Positions 1 through 7,479 of a DNA stretch of 8,805 nt are shown in pieces. Made by a program: the position numbers and the translations under genes. The stretch is taken from NCBI GenBank assembly GCA_028687415.1, contig JAQUAC010000083.1:1-8805 (forward strand). The letters run 5' to 3'. The stretch is from Acidocella sp. (lineage in GTDB: Bacteria > Pseudomonadota > Alphaproteobacteria > Acetobacterales > Acetobacteraceae). The notes beneath the pieces are model-generated. The model searched no databases. It saw only the letters and a program-made list of their open reading frames with translations, and had not been told where the DNA came from. The first letter of the stretch is position 1. Every line of letters starts with the position of its first letter.

Positions 1-59
1 CCACTTCGCGGCTTTGGGCCGCGTTGTCACAAGCGGGAGGCCGCGTGACCAGCCAGCCT

Positions 60-121
60 CCTTGCACTTGGCTTTTTTTAGTCTTAGTCACCCTGCACTT
101 TGTTTTTTTGGAGTTTTGGTC

Positions 122-122
<1 letters not shown>
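60..122 (+). repeat. Imperfect tandem duplication in the asd leader
   Basis: Two adjacent units of about 31 bases (60-90 and 91-122) align along their whole length. Each starts with CCTTGCACTT or CCCTGCACTT, continues into a run of seven T, and ends in a GTC(T/A)-type tail finishing in TCA. The second copy carries the ribosome binding site GGAG (110-113) and its last base is the A of the asd start codon. No reading frame is apparent in positions 1-121. A GC-rich 6-bp stem (7-12 with 18-23) and a weak AGCCA/TGGCT stem followed by seven T (51-55 with 69-73) are the only other structures seen, and the latter could be the terminator of a gene left of the window. Confidence 0.5.
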
Positions 123-1159
<1,037 letters not shown>

Positions 1160-1188
1160 ACCTGCCCCCGCGGGGGATTGACCTAAGG

Positions 1189-1217
1189 AAAGGGGCCTCC
1201 TTCGGGGCCCCTTTTTT
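1189..1217 (+). terminator. Rho-independent terminator of asd
   Basis: A perfect 9-bp stem AAAGGGGCC (1189-1197) with GGCCCCTTT (1206-1214) and an 8-base loop is followed by T through 1217, 30 bases after the asd stop codon. The last three stem bases are part of the T run. Read from the other strand the hairpin is followed by only TTTCC, so it would be a weaker stop for the convergent DUF805 gene, which ends at 1221. Confidence 0.9.
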
Positions 1218-1220
1218 ATG

Positions 1221-1700
1221 TCATCTGCCGTAACCGTATTTGCCGTAATCCTGGCGGCTCGGCTGCACCAGGAATATGAAGATCGCGATATCGATGCCCA
1301 GTGAGACCAGGGCTAGCCCCAGCCCGGCCAAGTGCAGGCCAAGGCCCGGCACCCGGTGATCGACGGCGAGCAAGCCTCCCCGCGCAACGATGAGCCCGAT
1401 CTGTGCAAGAACCCATTTCCCCGAATGCCCCGCATCGTGCAGGCGCCTCACCTCGGCGGCCAGTTGAGGAATGCAGGAAGCAAGAAGAAACAAGCCGAGG
1501 ATCAGGGCCAGAACAGCCACCACCAGCGCCCCCGGCGGATTGGTCCGCTGGATCGATATGGCGACCGCCGCCAGCATGACCGTTGTAAAAAGCAGCAAGG
1601 CATTCCACAGCACGAACCACCAATACGCGGCGCGCGTGGCACGGCCTGAAAAGTTAAAATAGTTCCTGTACCCTGCCTCGACCGCCTCGGCGAACCCCAT
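1221..1700 (-). CDS. DUF805 family inner membrane protein
   Basis: A 159-residue hydrophobic protein of unknown function. The family hallmarks are visible: an N-terminal FSGRATRAAYWWF segment (residues 17-29; the usual pattern is F-x-GR-x-x-R-x-x-YW), the RRLHD motif at 85-89 followed by SGKW, and a polar C-terminal tail ending in DYGKYGYGR. Four membrane-spanning stretches are likely (about 28-50, 58-80, 97-112 and 122-145), with little outside the membrane. The ATG start is supported by GGAGAG (complement of 1707-1712) six bases upstream. The gene is convergent with asd and divergent from lepA, with no operon partner in view. DUF805 proteins have no firmly assigned role, so no function is proposed. 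Confidence 0.85.
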   Translation of the reverse strand: MGFAEAVEAGYRNYFNFSGRATRAAYWWFVLWNALLLFTTVMLAAVAISIQRTNPPGALVVAVLALILGLFLLASCIPQLAAEVRRLHDAGHSGKWVLAQIGLIVARGGLLAVDHRVPGLGLHLAGLGLALVSLGIDIAIFIFLVQPSRQDYGKYGYGR

Positions 1701-1714
1701 ATCAATCTCTCCGG

Positions 1715-1732
1715 TATAATATCGACACTATA
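1715..1732. promoter_or_regulatory. Divergent promoter core between the DUF805 gene and lepA
   Basis: A near-palindrome centred on TCGA (14 of 18 positions symmetric) holds a TATAAT hexamer on the + strand (1715-1720) and a TATAGT hexamer on the - strand (1732 down to 1727). These would serve as -10 elements for lepA and the DUF805 gene. The - strand start would give a leader of about 20 bases containing the GGAGAG site. No convincing -35 hexamer was found for either direction, so this is a candidate only. Confidence 0.35.
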
Positions 1733-1766
1733 ACGAGGTAGACCCGCCGCGCCACCCTGCCCGCCG

Positions 1767-1783
1767 CGATAAAACCCTTATCG
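1767..1783 (+). other. Small inverted repeat in the lepA leader
   Basis: A perfect 6-bp inverted repeat CGATAA (1767-1772) and TTATCG (1778-1783) with a 5-base loop AACCC lies 33 bases before the lepA start. It could be a leader hairpin or a protein-binding dyad. It lacks a following T run, so it is not a terminator. Confidence 0.4.
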
Positions 1784-1816
1784 ACGTGTGCCCCCATTTT
1801 CGCGTAAAGCTCCCCC

Positions 1817-3622
<1,806 letters not shown>

Positions 3623-3627
3623 CCCAC

Positions 3628-3656
3628 TTGTTATAGGCCGCCGGTTTCTGTAAGGA
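3628..3656 (+). promoter_or_regulatory. Possible promoter of tRNA-Ser
   Basis: TTGTTA (3628-3633) and TAAGGA (3651-3656) are separated by 17 bases and would place the transcript start about 6 bases before the tRNA. Both hexamers match the consensus poorly. The tRNA could equally be transcribed from lepA, since no terminator is seen in the 46-base gap. Confidence 0.2.
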
Positions 3657-3668
3657 GGCCCGCGCGCG

Positions 3669-3758
3669 GGAGAGATGGCCGAGCGGCTTAAGGCGCACGC
3701 TTGGAAAGCGTGTGTGCGTGAAAGCGTACCCAGGGTTCGAATCCCTGTCTCTCCGCCA
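3669..3758 (+). tRNA. tRNA-Ser (anticodon GGA)
   Basis: A complete cloverleaf of 90 bases including an encoded CCA. The acceptor stem is GGAGAGA (3669-3675) with TCTCTCC (3748-3754), discriminator G3755, and CCA at 3756-3758. The anticodon stem is CACGC/GCGTG (3696-3700, 3708-3712), with loop TTGGAAA and anticodon GGA at 3703-3705, reading UCC and UCU. The long variable arm typical of class II serine tRNAs is formed by 3714-3718 with 3725-3729. The T arm is CAGGG/CCCTG (3731-3735, 3743-3747) with loop TTCGAAT. All stems pair apart from one G-T in the variable arm. Confidence 0.97.
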
Positions 3759-4059
3759 CCCCCCTTTGTTGACCGCCACAGCAGGTTCTATACTGCAAGT
3801 AGCACCATGCATGCTGTTCTTTGTGCGGATCAATTTGTTGCGCTGAATGCCAGGGCGCGTAACGTCCAATACATTAAACTACTGCAATTTAATTTTTAGC
3901 TTTAGCCGGTTTAGCTTCTCAAGCTCCGTTACACTCGTTAATGTGTGGTTGCTGGGCTCGCCGCCGATCTCCTTTTTTACAAGAGAAGCGTGTAAACCCT
4001 CCACATTGGGCTTATTGTTCAATCATGCGGCACGGTTCTCAACCCAAGGATGCAACAAT
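3759..4059. other. AT-richer intergenic region without a supported gene
   Basis: About 300 bases between tRNA-Ser and the structured leader of the next gene, visibly more AT-rich than the rest of the window, especially around 3865-3910 and 3970-4030. Short open frames exist (for example 3807-3899 and 3847-4080) but have no ribosome binding site, no recognisable domain and unusual composition. No repeat of the tRNA 3' end, no integrase gene and no strong hairpin with a T run were found. A promoter-like pair near 3766-3794 is listed separately. The region may hold the long leader of the downstream gene or an unrecognised small RNA. Confidence 0.5.
3766..3794 (+). promoter_or_regulatory. Candidate promoter downstream of tRNA-Ser
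   Basis: TTGTTG (3766-3771) and TATACT (3789-3794) are separated by 17 bases. The -10 matches the consensus at five of six positions; the -35 matches only at TTG. Transcription would begin near 3801, giving a leader of about 315 bases for the ABC-phosphatase gene, or an independent small transcript. Confidence 0.3.
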
Positions 4060-4113
4060 CTGGTACCCCGCCGCCGCTAACCGGCGAGTGCCTGACAACA
4101 CGGGGGCTACCAG
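4060..4113 (+). promoter_or_regulatory. Leader stem that can sequester the ribosome binding site
   Basis: CTGGTACCCCG (4060-4070) can pair with CGGGG (4101-4105) and TACCAG (4108-4113), giving 11 base pairs with a GC bulge. It encloses a second stem CGCCG/CGGCG (4072-4076 with 4082-4086). The 3' arm contains the only G-rich Shine-Dalgarno-like run (4102-4106) for the TTG start at 4117, which lies three bases beyond the stem. The fold suggests control of translation initiation. No match to a known riboswitch class is claimed. Confidence 0.45.
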
Positions 4114-4116
4114 ATC

Positions 4117-6030
4117 TTGAATACGGAAGAACTCGCATTATCGATGACTTTGGTGGTGCTTGGCTGCGGCCTGGCCTGGCTGGCATGGGATCTGATCCGC
4201 CGGAGACGCCGCCGGGAGGAAGAGGAAAGCCGCCCGATCGATACCTCCATCTTCAACCAATCCTCATCCGCGGAGGCGCTGCGCAGCGCGCTGGAAGACA
4301 CAGCGCCCGCTGCCCCGGCCGAGGATGGCCTCGGATTCCGCCGCTACACCGAGACGGACACCCTGCCCGAGCCGAAGAAGCCTGTTATCGCCTACCTTGA
4401 GGATGGCACGGTGCAGGATATGCCCCATGAACCCATACATGAGACGCAATCCAGCACGCCGATCCACGCAGAGCCGGAGCTGGAGCCCGTATTCATCCTC
4501 AAGCCGGAACACGCACCCGCGCCGGAGCCTGAGCCTGTATCCATTCTGAAGCCGGAATACGCGTCCGCGCCGGAGCCGGCCGCGCCCGCCCCGGTGCTCA
4601 TCTGCACGCATTACGGCGCCGGTTTCGGCGGCAAGGTGGTGCTGGCCGATGTCAGCCTGGAAATCCCGGCGCGCGGCATTACTACGCTCATGGGGCCGGC
4701 CGGCACCGGCAAATCCACACTGATGCGCTCACTCGCCGGACTCTACGCGCAGAACGCGCTGCATAAGAGCTGGGGCGAAGTCAGCTACCGGGGGGCGCCG
4801 TTGGGCGTCGGAAACTACCCGCTGCTCGTCGCGCAGCGCATCCAGCTCACACAGCGCTCGGCCCTGGAGAGCTTGGTTTTCCATCTGAAAGAGGAGAAGG
4901 CGACCGCCTCCGACGAGGAACAGCGCGAATGGGCCTGCCAGATGCTGCGGCAGGTGGGGGCGGAGGATATCATTCCCCAGCTCGACATTCCGTTCATGGA
5001 CCTGGGCGGGTTGGCACAACGCATCGTCACCATTCTGCGTGAGGCGGTCGCGGCATCGGACCTGCTGATGATCGACGAGCCGACCACCGGCCTGTCCACG
5101 CCTGAGGCGGAGGTGCTGATGGCACTGCTGCGGCGGCTGGCGGAGAGCAATGCGCTTCTGGTCGTGCTGCACAACCAGAAGCAGGCGCGGAAGATCTCGG
5201 ACAGGGTTATCCTGCTGGCCGGGGGCGTGATGCAGGAGCAGGCCAGCGCGGAGGCATTCTTCTCCGGCAACTTGCAAAACCCAGTGGTGGCGCAATTCCT
5301 GGCCACGGGTAGCTGCTCCGTACCGTCGCCGGGCACGCCTGCGGAAATGATGGCCGAGGACGTGCCGCCGCCGCCGCCGCTGACCGCCGCCGCCATGGCC
5401 GCGATCAAGAGCGAGGTGCGCGCCGCGCTGGCCCCTGCTCCAACTCCCACTCCCGCGCCGGAACCCGCTCCCGCCCCGCCGCAAGGTGAACAGGCCGCGG
5501 TGAAGCGCTATCCGGGCAATTCCTCTGGCCCGCGCGGCTTTGTCTGGATCGAGGAAGGACGCTTGGCCGCGACGCCGATGCCGGGCGTTACCGCCGATGT
5601 GGATTACGACCTGGACCTGCTGAAGAATGTCGGCATCACCGCGCTCATCACTCTGACGGAGAAGGATTTTCCGCAGGACGCGCTGGCCCGGCATGGCCTT
5701 ACCAACCTGCACCTGTCGATCGAGGACCGCAAAGCCCCGACCGCGGCGGAAATGGACATGCTGGTGACGCGCATGCGCCAGATGCTGGAAAGCGGCGAAG
5801 TGCTGGCCGTGCATTGCCTGGCCGGGCTGGGGCGCACGGGCACCATCCTGGCGGCGTATCTGGTGAAGGAGAAAGGCCTTTCAGCACAGAGCGCGCTCAA
5901 CCAGATCCGGCGCTTCAACCGGCAATTTGTGCAGTCCGACGACCAGGAGGATTTCCTCATGGAATACGAAGTGCAGAACGAGCAGAACCTGCTGCGCGGA
6001 CGCGCGGGCAGCAGCGGCGTCAAATCATAA
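4117..6030 (+). CDS. Membrane-anchored PstB-like ABC ATPase fused to a dual-specificity phosphatase domain
   Basis: A 637-residue fusion. Residues 7-27 form one membrane helix followed by six arginines (28-33), which places the rest in the cytoplasm. A charged, proline-rich linker follows, with a 16-residue tandem repeat (123-154). The ABC domain (about 160-395) has Walker A GPAGTGKST (193-201), Q-loop Q240, Walker B LLMIDEP (316-322) and H-loop H352. Its tail resembles PstB (LHNQKQARKISDR, then an FF-x8-P pattern). The signature is degenerate, DLGGLAQR (295-302) against the PstB LSGGQQQR, and the D-loop aspartate is replaced by S327. A P/A linker (416-455) leads to a phosphatase domain (about 473-620) with the CX5R motif HCLAGLGRTG (C567, R573) and probable general acid D537. 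No permease is adjacent. The start is TTG with GGGGG upstream; ATG 4144 is an alternative but would cut into the helix. The substrate is unknown and regulatory function is inferred. Confidence 0.85.
   Translation: MNTEELALSMTLVVLGCGLAWLAWDLIRRRRRREEEESRPIDTSIFNQSSSAEALRSALEDTAPAAPAEDGLGFRRYTETDTLPEPKKPVIAYLEDGTVQDMPHEPIHETQSSTPIHAEPELEPVFILKPEHAPAPEPEPVSILKPEYASAPEPAAPAPVLICTHYGAGFGGKVVLADVSLEIPARGITTLMGPAGTGKSTLMRSLAGLYAQNALHKSWGEVSYRGAPLGVGNYPLLVAQRIQLTQRSALESLVFHLKEEKATASDEEQREWACQMLRQVGAEDIIPQLDIPFMDLGGLAQRIVTILREAVAASDLLMIDEPTTGLSTPEAEVLMALLRRLAESNALLVVLHNQKQARKISDRVILLAGGVMQEQASAEAFFSGNLQNPVVAQFLATGSCSVPSPGTPAEMMAEDVPPPPPLTAAAMAAIKSEVRAALAPAPTPTPAPEPAPAPPQGEQAAVKRYPGNSSGPRGFVWIEEGRLAATPMPGVTADVDYDLDLLKNVGITALITLTEKDFPQDALARHGLTNLHLSIEDRKAPTAAEMDMLVTRMRQMLESGEVLAVHCLAGLGRTGTILAAYLVKEKGLSAQSALNQIRRFNRQFVQSDDQEDFLMEYEVQNEQNLLRGRAGSSGVKS
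4483..4578 (+). repeat. 48-base tandem repeat encoding a 16-residue linker unit
   Basis: Two adjacent in-frame 48-base units (4483-4530 and 4531-4578) are identical at 40 of 48 positions. They encode the unit EPV(F/S)ILKPE(H/Y)A(P/S)APEP, residues 123-138 and 139-154 of the ABC-phosphatase protein. Several of the differences are synonymous, so the protein unit is better kept than the DNA. Confidence 0.85.
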
Positions 6031-6144
6031 AATAATACCGGGGACCAACTGCAGCGGGGGCAAGGCGCCGCGCCAAGCCGCGATAGCAGCGCAAGGCGGG
6101 CTTTGATCTCTCAATCTACATTTTTTAGGAGTACCCACTACGCT

Positions 6145-6558
6145 ATGTCTACCTCCTCAGAGTTGGATACCGCCATCACCAAGGCCATCGCCTCGATCCC
6201 CGAATGCATCGCCGCTGGCTATGTGGATGTCGGCTCGGGCTTTCTGCTCAGCATCAAGACCGTCGATTCGCACCCGCAGGGCGTGATCGACCTTGTTGCG
6301 GCTGCCACCGCGGACCTGTTCCAGGGTGCGAACGTCGCTACCGTGGAGGCCATCTGGAAGCGGTCCCGCGGCATCGACACGCCGCACCATTATTTCCAGG
6401 AGTTCATCGTCAACAGCGACAACATGATCCACGTCTTCATGCGCGGTAAGAAGTACCAGGACTATGTGGGCGTGTTCGTCTGCCGCAACACCGCCAATAT
6501 CGGCATGGTGCTGGCCAAGTCGCGCATGGCCATGCCGCTGATTGAAAGCGTCGTCTAA
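6145..6558 (+). CDS. Roadblock/LC7-like domain protein
   Basis: A 137-residue soluble protein whose order of elements fits a single Roadblock/LC7 (MglB-like) domain. There is an N-terminal helix (about 5-17), then strand pairs around AAGYVDVGSGFLLSI (23-37), a central helix (46-59), and the strands IHVFMRG (95-101) and VGVFVCRNTANIGMV (108-122) with a terminal helix. Such domains dimerise and usually act as regulators or scaffolds for small Ras-like GTPases, but no GTPase gene is visible here. The ATG at 6145 is preceded by AGGAG (6127-6131) at 13 bases, slightly long spacing; an upstream in-frame TTG at 6103 has no good site. The gene starts 114 bases after the ABC-phosphatase gene on the same strand, with no clear terminator between, so co-transcription is plausible. 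The family call is from pattern and could be wrong. Confidence 0.7.
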   Translation: MSTSSELDTAITKAIASIPECIAAGYVDVGSGFLLSIKTVDSHPQGVIDLVAAATADLFQGANVATVEAIWKRSRGIDTPHHYFQEFIVNSDNMIHVFMRGKKYQDYVGVFVCRNTANIGMVLAKSRMAMPLIESVV

Positions 6559-6563
6559 GCCGA

Positions 6564-6600
6564 AACCGGCCGGCTCGCGGGCAACACCGCGGGCCGGGTT
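6564..6600. terminator. Hairpin between convergent genes, likely shared terminator
   Basis: The 10-bp stem CGGCTCGCGG (6571-6580) with CCGCGGGCCG (6587-6596) has one T-G pair and the loop GCAACA. It is extended by AACC/GGTT (6564-6567, 6597-6600) across a three-base bulge. It lies between the stop codons of the Roadblock-like gene and the convergent sirtuin gene. The T runs after it are short on both strands (TTCCTTT on +, TTT on -), so termination efficiency is uncertain. Confidence 0.6.
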
Positions 6601-6609
6601 CCTTTGCGC

Positions 6610-7332
6610 CTAACCCGTTATTCCAAGACGATCCAGAAACGCCGGCACACCGTGCGTGGCGGGGGCGGCGATGACATGGTCATAAAGCCCGGCGCCTGTG
6701 GGTTTCGGGTTGATTTCGTATAATTCGCATCCCCGGCCATTATGCCGCGCCTCGGCGGCGAAGCCCGCGGCGGGATAGACCACGCCCGACGTGCCGATGG
6801 CACAGAACACATCCGCCGCATCCAGCGCCGTGAGAATATCGTCCATATGGTAGGGCATCTCGCCGAACCAGACGATATCGGGCCGCAGCGTGCCCATGCG
6901 TCCGCAGGCGGCGCAGGCCATGCCGGGGGTGGCATCCGTTAAATACGTGTGGACCTCGCCGCAGGCGGTGCAGCGCAGCTTACGGAGCTGGCCGTGCATG
7001 TGCAGCAGGTTGCGGCTGCCGGCGCGCTCGTGCAAATCGTCCACATTCTGCGTTACCAGCAGGAAACTCCCCTGCCCTGCCCAGGCGCGCTCCAGCGCCG
7101 CCAGAGCCATATGCGCCGCGTTGGGCGTTACCTCATGCAACTGCGCCCGGCGCTGATTATAGAAATGGTGCACTAAAGCCGGATCGCGCGCATAACCTTC
7201 GGGCGTCGCCACATCCTCGATCCGGTGCCCTTCCCACAACCCGCCGGCATCGCGGAAGGTGGATATGCCTGACTCTGCGGAAATCCCCGCCCCTGTCAGC
7301 ACAACGAGATTGCGTCTCATGCCAGAAGCCAT
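6610..7332 (-). CDS. cobB: NAD-dependent protein deacylase, class III sirtuin (CobB type)
   Basis: A 240-residue Sir2-family enzyme that removes acyl groups from lysine side chains using NAD+, releasing nicotinamide and O-acyl-ADP-ribose. The NAD-binding GAGISAESG is at residues 14-22, TQNVDDLHERAG at 94-105, and the catalytic histidine is H113 in HMHG. The zinc ligands are C121, C124, C140 and C143. The Y-x-x-R pair Y58/R61 in FYNQRR marks class III enzymes that accept succinyl and malonyl lysine as well as acetyl. The GTSGVVYPAAGF segment is typical of CobB. Several in-frame ATGs exist. The one at 7332 is chosen because AGAG lies 6-9 bases upstream; 7320 (MRRNLVVLTG) and 7335 are alternatives. 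The gene is convergent with the Roadblock-like gene and divergent from the FUSC gene. Confidence 0.93.
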   Translation of the reverse strand: MASGMRRNLVVLTGAGISAESGISTFRDAGGLWEGHRIEDVATPEGYARDPALVHHFYNQRRAQLHEVTPNAAHMALAALERAWAGQGSFLLVTQNVDDLHERAGSRNLLHMHGQLRKLRCTACGEVHTYLTDATPGMACAACGRMGTLRPDIVWFGEMPYHMDDILTALDAADVFCAIGTSGVVYPAAGFAAEARHNGRGCELYEINPKPTGAGLYDHVIAAPATHGVPAFLDRLGITG

Positions 7333-7415
7333 CATATCTCTACTCATCCGCCGCCAAGGTAAAACATCGCACGTATTTTGGGACCGGAATTGGCCGTTAC
7401 TTTCCGTTGTGCTCC

Positions 7416-7432
7416 GCCGCATTGCGGCAATG
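7416..7432. promoter_or_regulatory. Overlapping dyads in the cobB-FUSC divergent intergenic region
   Basis: The 147-base gap between the divergent cobB and FUSC genes contains GCCGC-ATT-GCGGC (7416-7428), overlapping the perfect odd palindrome CATTGC-G-GCAATG (7420-7432). This is a plausible repressor or activator site for either gene. No regulator gene is in the window, and no convincing promoter hexamers were found around it. Confidence 0.35.
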
Positions 7433-7479
7433 CATCTTACATCTACCACATTGATTGATTTTGCTGTTTGCGGAAAGTG

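Noticed and set aside
3675..3899. Open frame running through tRNA-Ser into the AT-richer spacer
   Set aside because: It begins inside the tRNA gene, has no separate ribosome binding site and no recognisable sequence; its last 30 codons (from ATG 3807) are also unsupported.
3847..4080. 77-codon open frame in the spacer before the ABC-phosphatase gene
   Set aside because: No Shine-Dalgarno sequence, odd composition (Ser/Phe-rich), and its end overlaps the leader stem structure.
3669..4116. tRNA-Ser as an attachment site of an integrated element
   Set aside because: No integrase gene and no second copy of the tRNA 3' end were found in the window; only the composition change hints at it.
4144..4188. 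Reading the N-terminus of the ABC-phosphatase protein as a lipoprotein signal (VLGC)
   Set aside because: There is no positive charge before the hydrophobic stretch, and six arginines follow it. This fits an N-out membrane anchor, and export would put the ATPase and phosphatase outside the cytoplasm.
4729..5814. 361-codon open frame on the - strand inside the ABC-phosphatase gene
   Set aside because: Its composition is Arg/His/Gln/Gly-rich shadow sequence opposite well-defined ABC and phosphatase motifs, with no domain or ribosome binding site.
6031..6144. Terminator or second promoter between the fusion gene and the Roadblock-like gene
   Set aside because: Only short, imperfect GC pairings and a repeated GCAAGGCG (6060-6067, 6091-6098) are seen; there is no stem with a T run and no clear promoter hexamers.
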